From contig NC_087062.1 in NCBI RefSeq assembly GCF_963678635.1, positions 14,681,789 to 14,745,788 on the forward strand: a stretch of DNA of 64,000 bases, given 5' to 3'. Below the pieces are notes generated by a model that worked only from the letters and a program-made list of their open reading frames with translations, ran no database searches and was not told the origin of the DNA. Shown piece after piece: positions 1-13,000 of this stretch. The number at the start of each line of letters is the position of its first letter. Within the stretch, counting starts at the first letter, position 1. The position numbers were made by a program, and so were the translations under genes. This DNA comes from Symsagittifera roscoffensis. Its lineage: Eukaryota; Xenacoelomorpha; Acoela; Convolutidae.

Positions 1-714
1 GAACTGCCGGAACTGTCGCCTCTTGAGGCATGTATTCTGTGGGACACCATATCCGACATCAACTCCAGCTCAGCTGTTCAATCGAATCCGGAGTGTGTGA
101 GTCACCTAAGACGACAGTTCAACGCACTAACCGCGCATTCAACCGAAGTCAAATTATCAGCTGGGTGCTATACCAATGTGAAAGAAATGCTGCACATTGA
201 CAAAGCGATTGCATATCAGAGCGCTTTGACTGAAAATATAATTAAAAGAATCGACGATTTGGGAAATTGTTCGATAAAAACGGGGAAATTCAAGGGAAGG
301 AGGAAACCGCAACCTTCAGTGCTCGTTGCCGATACAGACGAGTTAGCTCAAGATTCTAGTTTTTACAGCGAAGAAATGTTACAAGAATTGAAAGAGTACT
401 CAAAACTGAAAGACTGTATCAGCGAAATGACAGGTGTTCAGCTGATCTCTCCGCGAATAAGGGAAAGAAAGGTTGCAGATTTGGCTGCAGAAGCGAAAAA
501 AGTTAGAGATCAACTCGACAAGCAATGTTACTCCGCGTTGAATCCTTTGTCGCTCCCAGCTACGTTTTTGTCGCACCAAAATCTGATCGTAGGGTCAACT
601 CTTTCCTTACATGGTAATCTGAACCAGGGATCAAGCGGCAGTAATAATCAAGAGCAAACTGAGATCCAGTTCCATTATGACAACAATAACTCATCAATTA
701 CTAACGGTTCATAA
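1..714 (+). CDS. 3' terminal exon of an unrecognised helical protein (partial)
   Basis: The frame is open from the first base of the window to a TAA at 712-714, giving 237 residues, so the gene starts to the left. I do not recognise the family. The middle part (roughly residues 60-185) is rich in Lys, Glu, Leu and Ala with predicted helix character, for example EEMLQELKEYSKLKDCISEM and a later stretch with repeated AAEAKK-type sequence, which suggests coiled coil. The tail (about residues 200-237) is low-complexity, rich in Ser, Asn, Gln and Gly, and probably disordered. No signal peptide or membrane segment is visible in this part. Codon use is less AT-biased than the flanking DNA, supporting real coding. 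A canonical AATAAA lies about 300 bases downstream at 1016-1021. A cytoskeletal or centrosomal coiled-coil protein is possible, but that is only a guess from composition. Confidence 0.6.
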   Translation, partial: ELPELSPLEACILWDTISDINSSSAVQSNPECVSHLRRQFNALTAHSTEVKLSAGCYTNVKEMLHIDKAIAYQSALTENIIKRIDDLGNCSIKTGKFKGRRKPQPSVLVADTDELAQDSSFYSEEMLQELKEYSKLKDCISEMTGVQLISPRIRERKVADLAAEAKKVRDQLDKQCYSALNPLSLPATFLSHQNLIVGSTLSLHGNLNQGSSGSNNQEQTEIQFHYDNNNSSITNGS

Positions 715-1015
715 ATGTTAAATTTTTCTTTGAATTGATTTTGTTCTGAATGTTTTTTAACGATCGTGACGCACATAAAGCGTTTCATGCTTCAAGACTT
801 CTTTCGTTTTCGATGGAAAAGAGCGTCCCCAGAGATTTTTCCGTCCTCGCCAATCGCTGTCAATTTAAATCGGAATGGTAAAAGCGGAATTTTAATGATT
901 GTGCAGAACTGTTGTCCAAATGTAGAAATTCTATCTAATTTTTTTTCGACAATAATTTTCTCATAAACTAGTTTGAGATTGAACTAGTATCGGCTTTGTT
1001 TGCCTCGAAAGATTC

Positions 1016-1021
1016 AATAAA
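1016..1021 (+). terminator. Candidate polyadenylation signal AATAAA for the 5' partial gene
   Basis: AATAAA occurs about 300 bases after the stop codon at 712-714, in AT-rich sequence. It is the first canonical hexamer downstream. The assignment is positional only. Confidence 0.35.
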
Positions 1022-1689
1022 AAGTCTGAGACATCTGTGAAGTGACCTGTAGGTCCAATGGTTCTCCCCTAGGCAGTGAAATTGTCGACATGTTTTGTCA
1101 ATTTATTTTATAACTACCCACAATGGATATCCCCGAAAACAGTTTATTATTATAATAAGTGATTGAAATAATCAAAGTTGCAATCGCAGATAATACAGCA
1201 AATGTGTACAAAAAATTGGTTATATTTGTCAAATGTGTGAAACACGTACCAGTTTGCAATTTTGCGCTAATTATTCAGGCGATTACCAATGCTTGTTTAA
1301 CAACTTGTGTTATGGAAACATTCATCGGCTGTTGAAAGCTGCTCCCCAGTACGCGCCTGCAGGGTTTTTTCAATATGGTGTATATATGTGTGTGTGTGTG
1401 CAATTAAGCGTGTAGCATGTATATATACTGCAGCTGGAATTTTGAAAGGGGACCAAAATAAGTGGAGCATTTGAAATATTTCAAAAGTTTGAATAAAATT
1501 TTGCGAGTTACAATCACGGGACCCAGAAGTCGCAATTTTTGGTTTTCAACCGATTAAAGGTACAAAAGTTTTAAATCATTTGTCGTTTTGTCCCCTAATT
1601 TTTTCTGAGCCTAGCTTTAAAATTGTTTGCGACGAAAGATTTAATAAAATAGACGGCGAGGCCAGGGAAAGGTTTGTGATGATGTTCAC

Positions 1690-2560
1690 GTATTCCTATC
1701 CTATGGGAGCCTAGTTTGATGATGGCAGTTTAGTGGGTAAAAGTAGATTCAATTATTTCGGCTTTGTTTGCGTCATCGAGAGCCTGACTGAATTCATCAG
1801 ATAAGAGAGCTGTAATGGAGGCTTTAAAGATTTTGGGGCAGCTAGAGCGGAGAGGGATATACAAATTTGTGATTCCGAGATTTTGTTTGGTGGCCTTTAC
1901 TTATACGCATTGCGCCTCCAAAGTCTTGTGTTCCACTATATCTAGTTCCTCATATAAAAGGGCATTGTGAATGGCAGTAAGGAGTCAATCTCGCTCTCGA
2001 GTACGGTCCTTTCTAATAATTGTATAGCTTGCGAGGGAGTGCGATTTTTCAAGTTTAACTTTGTTTCTTAAAAACAGAGTTGGTACCCGCATATTAAGGC
2101 TGCAATTTCGGTGCTTTCCCAGAGATGCCGTTACAATTTAGTTGCAGAATGTTCAGGGACTCGGCAGAGAGGGGGTTTGCTTGGTCAATGGGGGTAGGTG
2201 GTTCAATGCCGTAGGTATATTTGGGCCTTGACTCAAATTCAGAGTTTGATTGGCTTTAAGGGGAGGTCTGATCTTAGAGTGGGTTTTTGTGTTGATGGGG
2301 AATTGCTATGGGCTGACGAGTGAATTTAGTTTTATTAGTCAGGAGTGCTAGTATAAAAGAATCAGTACAAGAGGGCAATAATTTTTTTTGTCGTCTTTGA
2401 GCTCTTTAAGACCGCTACATTTAGAATTGATCCGAACGCACACGTGTAACCCCTGTATGGGGAGCGTGCGATAGTGCGGCTGAATAAACAGCGCGCCGGG
2501 TTCACTACTGGAGGGCGGCATATCTGGACTCAGCAGGTTTCGTCTTATTATCGGCATATT
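1690..2560 (-). pseudogene. Decayed LINE (non-LTR retrotransposon) ORF2 endonuclease region
   Basis: Read on the - strand, this stretch gives pieces of an apurinic-type endonuclease from a non-LTR retrotransposon. At about 2160-2100 the translation includes LNILQLNCNGISGK, the hallmark start of the APE endonuclease domain (family pattern L-Q-x-N-C-x-G). Further on come IIRKDR, then in another frame ELDIVEHKTLEAQ and LGITNLYIPLRSSCP, matching the family's E-x-Q and N-x-Y-I-P blocks in the right order. An open stretch at 2557-2348 precedes the domain and may be the ORF2 amino end. Stops and at least two frame changes interrupt the reading, and no reverse transcriptase part is visible, so this is a dead, truncated copy. 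The style resembles Jockey/CR1-type elements; the exact clade cannot be told. Confidence 0.7.
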
Positions 2561-2599
2561 TACCCTAAGTGGTTGTTGTAGATTGACTGAACTAATGAA

Positions 2600-4091
2600 A
2601 CTTATTTTCTAAAATTCACAAAAAACTTGCCAACCTTCGTTTATAAAAATTGAGCAAAAGTTCAATGTTTGAATGTTTGTTGTTGGAATTTTGAGTTTTT
2701 TGCCGGTTTCAGATGACATTCAGTGGGCTACTTTTTAAAAAAAATTAGGCAATTTTTTTATGAGGGATAAATTCAAATTTTCCAAAATTTTTTTTTGCTG
2801 GTTTTCTATGCAGCCCATTAAAGCTAGATGGTTCACTGAAGACTGTTTTTAGTGTGTTTTGCTTTTGATGGCAAGTTCTGAGTCTAGTCGTTAAAATTTT
2901 TGTGATTTTTCCGGAAGCTATTTTCCTACTGTCACAGAACTGATTTTTTTAAATGGTCACTTCCCAACACTTCTGCAGCCTTGAAGCAAGAGCGGCTTCG
3001 AATTGTGATGTCGAGTTTGGTTTGTTTTTCTATTTGCAAAAAACTGACCGTCTTATTTTCTTTCACCACTAGTCATATTTGAAATACTGAATCAAAAATA
3101 CTTTTAGTCGGTATAGTTTTCTTTAACTTACCGCAGACTAATTTAAGTTTTCAAAGAAAAAACTTACTGTATTGATTATGATACTTCTATTTTAATCAGA
3201 ATCTGGTGCAGTTTTTATTTCTTAATTTTAGGCAATCATTTTTGAGCTTTATTCTTTTTAGTTTTCGAGACATTAAAATTTTTTCTCACAAATCTGTAAG
3301 AATTTGATGTAGCGTTATAGTGAAGTTTCGTTATCGCCCAGGTTGATCTAGTGGTAAAATGCGTGCCTTGTGATCCTAATGTATGGAGATCTTGGTCGAA
3401 CGTTATACGCTCGAAACTGAAGTTTTTGGGAAAGTTCGTATAGTCAGAATATATTTTTTGTCGGCTTACTTTCCGTAGCATAGAGTTTGCTGTTCTTTAG
3501 CTTTAGCAGGTCACGAAAACTCTTTGTTATATTCAAAACTTTTCCGCGAATCTTTTTTTGTGCCGCAAGTGGTGCGGAGCGCTTCGCATCTGTGTGAAGT
3601 TTATTATTTCTTCAAATACGAATTTTTTTTTGGGAGTGAGAGACTAAAAACTGACAAACTAGCAAAGACTTTTCGAATGAAGATTAGATTATATTTTGGA
3701 GTAATCTGAATCAATATGAAAAGCTATCTTCACTTTGAGGTTGTTGAAAAAGCTTTGAGGTTGTTGAGATTTTTTTTTCGAAAATTTCAAATAACCAACC
3801 CATCTGTCGTCTAATTGTGTAAACATAGTGGACAATAGCGCACATAACATGGCGGGTCCTTCTTAAATCTGGCTGCTGGGCCCAATTTTGTATATTATTC
3901 TCGAGGCGATTAACGTTGTATAAAATTCCATCCGCGCAGTAAAAACATAAGGCCCAGAAGAATGTATTTTTCGTTAATCTGAAAAAGAAATCAAAATGAA
4001 TAAATATTGAGATGTAGTTTCTCATATTGAATAAATAAGCAGCGGTTGATTTTACTGACTTGCAACAAATCAAATTAAGTTTTACTTTCAG
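2600..4091. other. Gene-free AT-rich interval upstream of PRORP
   Basis: No exon with conserved protein content is visible here. The only structured item is a tRNA-like fragment near 3335-3412. Open frames of 60-120 codons on both strands look like chance in low-GC DNA. The PRORP promoter should lie in or left of this interval, but I see no convincing TATA or initiator. Confidence 0.5.
3335..3412 (+). repeat. tRNA-like fragment with internal pol III box A
   Basis: TGATCTAGTGG at 3344-3354 fits the tRNA box A consensus, and a degenerate box B (GGTCGAACG) follows about 40 bases later. The stem sequences do not pair as in a working tRNA, so this is a tRNA-derived repeat remnant rather than a tRNA gene. 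Confidence 0.45.
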
Positions 4092-4097
4092 TTAGTA
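4080..4097 (+). promoter_or_regulatory. Splice acceptor 6 nt upstream of the PRORP start codon
   Basis: TTTTACTTTCAG ends at 4091, immediately before TTAGTA and the ATG at 4098. It is a good pyrimidine-rich 3' splice site, so the mRNA leader is probably joined here, either to an upstream 5'-UTR exon or to a trans-spliced leader. The sequence cannot tell these apart. Confidence 0.45.
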
Positions 4098-7000
4098 ATG
4101 AATAAATTGAAACATTACTTGAACCATCTGTTCATCAGAAGTGCGGCCACTATATCTAGGACTCCCAAATATGCAGGTAGATCGTTGAGCTCAGAAGAAT
4201 GGAACGAACTAGCTCAAAAATTGAAACCGAATTCTGAAAAGTTCCCTCTTATCGCTGTTCTTCACTATATTAAGAATGATAGGTATTTTTCCAGAGCGAA
4301 GCGAGAAAAAATTGATTTGCCGCTTTTTAAACCAAAATCATCCGAAAAATTTGTACTTGAAGCAAACGTTTCTCATAGTCTTCTTGACAGTCGTTTAAAA
4401 TGGTTTGAGTCCATAAGGAGTCTCTATGAATTCGTGAACTTGACTTCTGATAGCGAATCGAAAGGTACTTTGTTGAAGTTCTATACTGAAGCAGCTTACC
4501 AAGCCAAGCAATGGAATATTGTCATTGATTGCTTTGAAGATGCTCAACAGTTTAGTGACCTTGTTTTTGGAATGGATGAGATAACGAGATACGCGGCTGT
4601 TGCATTTGGAAAAATTGGGAGGTAAGTCGATGCAGATGCATCAAGTTTTATTTGCGAAAAAATGTTTGTTTTTTCTAATTTCTAATGAGTGCATTTGGAG
4701 AAACGTATTGATTATAAACAAAATTTGGGATTGTTTATTGCTGCATTGGAGTTGCCTAACACGCTTCTGTTTGAAGTATCAAAGTCTGCCTCAGTCTAAT
4801 TTCAGCTTATAGATGCTATTCCTTGACACTACGGGCCCAAACTTAGTGTTACCAAAAGTATTTTTTCATGGATTTTATGTATATTAGAAGTAGTCTAATG
4901 TGTCTAAAGTAGGCATTCTGATTTTTGATTTTTTCAACTTGTTTAAAAGAATCGCTGAATCACTTTGTCTATCATTTTCGCATTTCAAATATCCCTTTGG
5001 TTCACAATTTCTATTACCGCTTTGTTTAAAAGAATCACTGAATCACTTTGTCTTTCATGTTCGCATTTCAAATACCCCTTTCTGTTCACAATTTATATTT
5101 TATGATGGTTGTAAGTTTTTGAACTTTCATTTTGTTTGAGTACACAAGCGAGCTTTTCAATCTAAGTCGCAAATATTGGTGCCCTTTATAGGGCACTCTA
5201 AGGCATTTGGATAGCATGTGTTTTGGCATTCGATTAGTAAAAAATTAAAACAGTTGATGCATTTTAGTTCATCATTTGAAAAAAGCTATTTGTATCAAAC
5301 AACAATACAATAATAAAACCTTTATTTCAGAAATTTTCCAACTCAATTTATCTGGCAATTTTTTTGAAATTTATAGTTTGTACATTATTTGGCTTCATGC
5401 TTTCCAATCTTCTACATGCAAACTTAGTAAAACAAATAGTGTGGATGCTTTTAGCTTATTATATTTCAAATGATCTAATGCAAAGTTTGGGTCTATTTAT
5501 ATCTGGTGCCACTTTTGCTGCATAGCATTTTATCTGCCTGCCAGCTTGCCATGATGTAATTGTAATGTATCATAAAAGGTGCGGAGCTCCGCTAATATAA
5601 CTAAGTTTTCAAGGGCCAGTGGCGCAGATGCGAGGACGTGCGACTCAAAATTGTCTGGTCGTTAGTTCGAATCCGCCGCAGCAAATGTTTAAATTTTCAA
5701 GGCTTTTTTACAGTTTCTTTTCTTATTTCTGTTATATATCTAATTTTTGTCAGTTTCTAGCTTGTGTTTGCGATCGCGTCTGTTAATGTTGTTAGCCTAA
5801 AAAGTTTAAAGATTTTAGATTATTTGTGGTACCTGATTTTGCGCGGGTACAAAAGAAAAAATAACTAAACACACCCGAAGACAAAGTTTTCTCTGCTTTC
5901 TGTGAGCGGAACAACAAAATTGCTTGTAGCACAAAAGCCTTCAGACCATGTTTTTTTCGGCATTAAACTTTTCGAATTGTTTTTATTATTTTTTTCATGC
6001 ATAGAACTAATTATTAGCGCTATTTTGTTTGAATTTAAGTTTTTAGTCTTTTTCTACTGGTATAAGATAACTAAGCTTGAATAGAGTGACTCTTGGCTCT
6101 CATTTTTTTGAAAAATGATTTCGTTTCTCAGTCCTTAGTTTCTTCACTTTTTGTGGTTGAAGAAGAATTTATTGTTCCCACCATTTGAAAAAGGGGAGGA
6201 ACTTTGTTTTCGGGTGTTTGAGTTTTTTCCTTTGTTTTCCACGCAAAATTAGGTACCACAAGTAATGATTGGACTAGGTTGAGTGATATATCATATTAGA
6301 GCCCTTACAGTCGTGATTCGAACCACGTTAAATAAGTTTGCAAAGAGTTTTCCCAGTGTCGAGAAAAACCGATTGAATTTTTTTTAATCTAGCAAATATA
6401 GCAAGCGAGCAGGCTTACAGCATCAAATTATGCCTAATTTAAGACCTTAAAACTTAATTTTAAGCAAGTTAAATTTTCTTTTTGAAGTTTTTTTAGCTGC
6501 ATTTTGGGATCCAAAAACTTCAAAAAATTCGAAAGTTTTTGAAAAAAAAAACGTTATTTTTTTTTGGTGTTTCTAGTCATTTTTCTACAAAATTTTAAAC
6601 CTATTTTACTACGACTGTCTAACATGCTTAAGTTTCATTTTTACGTCAAATCCTTTCATCACACCGAGCAGAAAAAAAACACTAGTTTGGAAAAAACACT
6701 TTCTAAATTGTAGTTTTCTAAAGTCTATGGTCGGAACATTCTGTGCTACCTTCACAGTAACCGGCTATCCTTGTTTCTCATTATTAATGGTTGGAACAGC
6801 ATGCGGCCTGCCTGGGTGCAGTTCGCTCGAAACATTCCGGCCTGAAAATGTTTAGAGCAAATTCTACCAACTAGATTTATTGAAATTTCATTTTTTCGTT
6901 TTTTTCTTTTCTTCAGCTTGTTTTCAGCCTGTATTATAAGCAAGTGGCTTTATATTGCTTCGTTTGATGAGCGAAAAAAGTTTGGAAAAAAAACGTTGTA

Positions 7001-10000
7001 AACCGTAATTTTCTAAAGTATATGGTCGGAGCATTCTGTGCTACCTGCACAGTAACAGGCTATCCTTGTTTCTCATTGTTAATGGTTGGAACAGCATGTG
7101 GCCTGTCTGTGTGCAATATACTTGAAGCATTCCGGCCTGAAAAAGTTAAGAGCAAAGTTTACCAACTAGGTTTGTTCAAATTTCATTTCTTTTCTTCGGC
7201 TTAATAGTTTTCAGCCTGTATTATAATCAAGTGGCCTCATATTGCTTCGTTTGATGAGCGAAAAAAGTTTTTGTAGGAGTGAGAGGGGGATTTAAAGTTT
7301 TTTCATTTAATTCATGTCTCTTGATTTTTTTTTCGGCTGAATGGATGTTTGCTCAGAAGTTTTTGGCTTTGCTACCTTTTGGTACGCTTTTTTCCTATGC
7401 TAGTTTCACACTCTTTTTTCTAGGCAGGTCTTTTTTTTAAATAAGCTTTATTCAATTTATTTGATCTAATTTTTTTTGATTTTTTTACTTGATACATTTT
7501 CTTAGTGGAAATGATGTTGTCAGCAATAATGTTCTCTTGCACTTTGCTGAAGCTGATGTTGATCGTCAATAATGGTCTATTCACCCAAAATTATGGTTTT
7601 ATAAGATCTGATCATTTTTTGAACCGAAATAGCACTTTTCTGTGTTCGAATTCAACATCTGTGTATGGCTTATGTTCTACTAAACGATTTAACGCCATGT
7701 GTTTTATTACTATAATAAAACGTTTTTATTGCCGCCAGTAATTTCTGGTCAAGTATGTTAATGTATAGAAATCTAAGCATAAAAGCTATATGGTCTTTTA
7801 GATAATCAAAGGTATGGCCAAAATGCACGAGAAAGTGGTTTAAAACACAAGCCGGCAAGTAATAAGGCTTATTATTGTTTGTTATTTTTCATAATATTGG
7901 TTAAGTTTTTAGTGTTGAAGTATGTTTCTTGTTCCTCTGAAGTGCAGCTTTGCCCCTGTGTAAAAAAATAGTCTAATTCTTCGTTCCTCGCACGGGAAAA
8001 AAATTCAATTTGAATGCAGTTCATATCACGACTGAAAGGAAAATATTACTGGCATAGCTCGATAATATGTGACTTTCGATCTAGATATGTTAGGTTAAAA
8101 AACACCTATTACCTCTTATTATTTGGTCAGACTAAATAAGGTTTGTTTTCATCAGACAAAAAATCGTCAATTTAAATGACTGCATTTAGGTGAGATTTTA
8201 CAGTAGTCATTGGTAAGAACGTTGAGAGAAATTTGTCAGGTTGGTTCATTTTATAAGTAACCTGGTTTATTTTATTGAAGTGTTTAGAAGCGACAGAATG
8301 ATGGAGCTGTACTTCAGTGACCCCAAAATGATCCAAATCACGAGCCTAGTTGTTGCCTTGCATCCCATTGTGTCCGGAAGGAGTATGAATACCCTACATA
8401 GTCGAGTTATTTCATTCCTTACAACCCACAAATCAGATTTCAACAAGGTCATTGATTCTCTTTTTGACTCCGCAATATCTTTACTGTCTAACTCTAATTC
8501 GAGTGGTGAAAAGTTCATACAAGCTATGAACGTGCTTCTTCTGAGGACAAAACTGCACTCGTTGTATGGATTGTTCTACGAATACCCACTGGATTTTGTC
8601 AGGTTCTCCAGAATTATATTTTAAACACTGTGGTGTTCGTAGTTAAGGTAGTTAGCTTGCAAAAACAAGTACAGTCACCAAACATAAATATTCGTATAGC
8701 AGATTTATTGCGCTTTAGGCAAGTTTTGGTTTTTCGATAGAATGACTGTTTATCATTAAATTTGATGAGGAATTCAATGGTATAATTTGGTTTGTAGAAT
8801 TTCCGAACCAAAACAATTTTGTAGAAATGGGCTTTTCAAGGTTTTGTTATTTTCATTTCAGATTTAATCGAAAGGGATGCAGAATTATTTGGATAAATTC
8901 TTATGTTATTTGCACGAACGTATAGTCAATAGGAAAACTAAATTAGGTATATTTGACATCAGTTTTCCTCGAAAAATGATTTGAAACAATATTGCTATTT
9001 TTTGGCAAAACTTTTGATTCAAAAAATTATAAGGATGTCGATAAGAAAAGAGAAACTTTGCAAACTAATTTTAATGGAGTAAAATTAATTTTTCAAGGAC
9101 TAACTTGAATATCAAAAGTTATACAATCATAGATTTCAAACCGGTTTTTCTGGACTGAAGGAAAAATGTTGGAAATTTTCCAAAAAAAAATACTGGAAAA
9201 AAATTGACTGAAAGGGGTTTATTATTTTATATCACTCGGCCCAATGTGATGATTATTTGTGGCCCCTGAATTTGAGTTGAAAACACAAAAGAAAAAATAA
9301 GGATAGCTTGTTACTGTTCAAGGAGAACAGAATGCTCCAACCACATCATCCATAGAAAAAACTACCAGGAAAGGTTTTTTCAAGTTAGTGTCGTTTTTTT
9401 GTGCGTGATATGATGAGAAAACTAAGCGAACGCATAGAATGTTAGTGAATAAGGTACAATCAACAGGCAGCTGTATTTGAAATTAAATAGCAAAGAAAAA
9501 TCAGAATTTTTTTTTTAATGTGTCTGGTTTTTTACAGAAAGTTTTCGATTTTTTCAAAAAACATTTTATTGACAAAGTCTCGCTAAATGAAGGTGCGAAA
9601 ACTTATTTTCTGAAGTCAGACTGAGTTTTTCACTACTTAAACGAAAACGTTCAGGCTTTATAAGGCGTACTCGCTCGCTTTACTTGCTCGAATTTATTGG
9701 ATAACAAAAGAAACCTAAACAGCTTTGCATGATGTATACTTAATTTGTTGGGAGAAACAAATCCTACGCCCTAGTTTTCCCAATCATTCTTGACGTGACC
9801 GGACTAAAGGTAATATATGCATCAGCGATCCAAATACATAAAAGTTTCAGAAACCTGTTGTTCCAGACAGGGCTTAGAATTTGGTCAATTCCAGCAGACG
9901 GTTTCAGAGTCCACTTACTACGACAACGCGTGCAGTATATGTTCTGGTAGCTTCCTGAAGTCGTTCTATCTCGCTGAAACTGAAGTGAAATCTCTGAGGG

Positions 10001-13000
10001 AGATGTTCTGGAAATTCCTGGACCAGAAGGCACAAAAAACAAACGTGCAATCCTTACTTGAAGAGCAGATATATGTCCTTCACCAGGTTTGCTTTTTAAG
10101 CTGTAAGATCCCGGAGTGTTGTTTTGTTTTCTGTTTGTTTTGCTCTGCACCTTTTTTTAAGTGTGCTGATAAGTATAATCTGAAAACAAAAAATTGACCT
10201 GCAATTAACTTGGATTCAAATATACAACCGGTTGCTTGTACATTTGTTTTGGTTTTTGTTAGACGATTCGAAGTATGGGTGGCTCTCTAGATGTTGTCAT
10301 CGATGGTTTGAATGCAGCCCACAACAATGCAATAACGTCTATGAAGTTCGAGTTGTCGCAAGTTGTTCTCACCAAAGTGCATCAACTAGTGCATCGCCTC
10401 AAACTAAACAAAGTCCTCATTCTTGTCCCTGACTCAGTTGTGATCTCTAAACGACTATACAGGTAAGTGGGAGCTATCTAATTATCCAAGCAAAGCTTCT
10501 GTTATAGTATGAACTCTCTTTTTTTCCAACCTAAGTCGCAAATGTTAGTGTTTATTTTGAAAGTGATCTTTTAGTGCAGTATGTGCATAATGTCAATAAC
10601 CATCTTTTAAAGAGCAGCCAATGTTAAGGATATTAATACAGACTATTATATTACAAATAGCACTTTAGCTTCAAGGTATCATGCATCTGTAGCGTGGAGG
10701 TAGAGAAAGAGATCCGCGACAAAATAAGAGGGTTAGAACCTGGGCAGGGTCGGATGTTTTTAATGAATTTTTTCGTATATTAGTGAAAATGTGTCCGCTC
10801 TAAAATTGAGGCATGTTAGTTGGTAAGTTTTTTTCATATTGAATGGTACTGCTAATGCCTCATAATTGGCTTGAGTCACTTGGCAATTATGTAGATACAT
10901 AATTGGCGTGCTTCACTTAAGACATTATGTAGACTTAAAGTTTTACTCATTCAGTTCTTCGCAGGACTGTTATCGGTCATATTTTTGCTTGTATATGCGA
11001 AGTTTAACTTCGACTCTGTCTTTTAAACATGGGCTACAATAATCAAAAAGGTGTTCGTTTGGGGTTAATGTAGGACTTTCACGATGTGGTAGTGCCAGGA
11101 ACGAAACTGTCCTTATTGATAATCAGAAAGAAGCCCAATTCTCTATCTGCAATGAGAACTGAGTCACAATAACTTTTGTTGACTCCTATAAGTTGCCCTA
11201 TCTATATAATTTTTGCTGTATGAGCCATTATTATAAAACAAGTATTTCCTTTGAGCTGTAGAACAGAATTCTGAAACGGCAGAAAAGTAACGCCGATCTG
11301 ATCAAGAACGATCAGAGCTCAATCTTAGTGTTATCATATGGCGACAGAGACAGTGGATTTTTTTTACAAAACTTTTCCGCTATTTAATTAAAGCTATTAC
11401 AAAACTTGATGAACAGCTTTCAACCCAAGACAGACATGCAATAGAATACTTCTGTGTTATTTTTATCCTTTATGTTGCTAGAATGATGTTCATTTTGATT
11501 TACAATTTTTCTAATATTGAAGATATATACTTGGACTTGATAAAATAGTCGTTCCCTCTGCCATTCTAAATTTCAAACTTCTCGACAGTGTCCAAACTTA
11601 AATTTCAATTACAATCAAAACTGAAAACATATTCTCATCTTCGTCGACAACCGTTTAAACCTCACAACAGTGCGAATTTCTCGAACTAATTTGCGTGCTC
11701 TCGAAAATTGATTGCATCATAAGGTATCAGTCGTTATAGAATATCAGTTCTTAAATTACTCAGTGTATTACTTTTCAAATGAAACAGTATAAAGAGTAAA
11801 AAAATAGAAGCAGTGACCCTTTCGAAGTTGGACTACCATTTTTTTAAGAAGTTGGACTACCATTTTATACAAATAGAAGTTGGACTACCATTTTATACCA
11901 AATATTGATTGACTTACGATGATCTCAATTTCATAAACCAATTCTTTCAAAAAATATTTTTCCGAAATTGATTATATTCTTATTCCGAAATGTTTCTGGT
12001 ATTCTTCAGGCACTGTTCTTTTCATTTACCATGTACGCTTTAGCCCGGTGTTCATACTCAGAAAAAAATTGAAATCCATACTTGATTTACTTCCTGGGTA
12101 GTGGCACGGAATTTCTACTTCTAGTTTTTGGTTGCCTTTTGCCATGGGACAATCTGGATTAGCAAGCATTTCCTCCTAACAGCCCAATGAAAATGTCAAA
12201 TTTCGTATTAGTAAATTAATTTTTCTTTACTTTTTTCTTGCATCCTCGCCCACGTTCCGTTCAAAATTAAACTAGATAATGTTTTTTGAACTCGATGTAA
12301 GAAACATCGCGAAAACTTTCTCTAAGTATTATAATATCTGCTTTGAAATATTAAAATATCCGATTTCATCACTGCTTCTTGTAAAACAGGTCAAACTGAA
12401 ATTGATAGTTAATCAATCAACGGAACCCGAGAACTAGTGGATTCCTTTTGCTAAGATGCAAATTACATCCCTTAAGGATCTAGTCGGACAAAAAGTCCAT
12501 TAGCCTATTCTCGGTCTCGTCCCAACCTCCTTATCCATTCCTGTCAAAAAGCCTTCACCTAAATTATGTCCCTTCGGGAAATCAAAGCTATAATTACTAA
12601 GCCTTTCTTCAATATACGAGACAATGACCTCTTGCCAACTCTATTACCCGAACACAATAAGATGAAATTTCACTTGGAGTAGCATGAAAAATAACTTACT
12701 CAGAAGATCACGATGAAAAATCGCTTTTTCATTTCTATTTCGCACTTATATTTCACGAAATTTGTTCGAAAAAAGTTTTCATGGCGTAAACCTGATTAAC
12801 CATTAACACTAAATTACCTTCAGAAAAGGTTTAAAATGCCAGAATTGCAAGAAATTTTTTTTGTCAACAATTGTCTTCATGTTAGGTGTCGTGTTAACTG
12901 TCACCAAAGGTGCGCATCTTCTACTTAGAATCCAGCGGTTTTTTCCAGCAAGTAGCTTCGTTTTCTGTTTTTTACCGATTGCTGAAAAATATCAGTCTCT

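Noticed and set aside
766-966. Short open frame after the first gene
   Set aside because: No start context, no motif, and it lies in the probable 3' UTR of the upstream gene.
3335-3412. tRNA gene
   Set aside because: Box A is good, but box B is degenerate and the acceptor, D and T stems do not pair.
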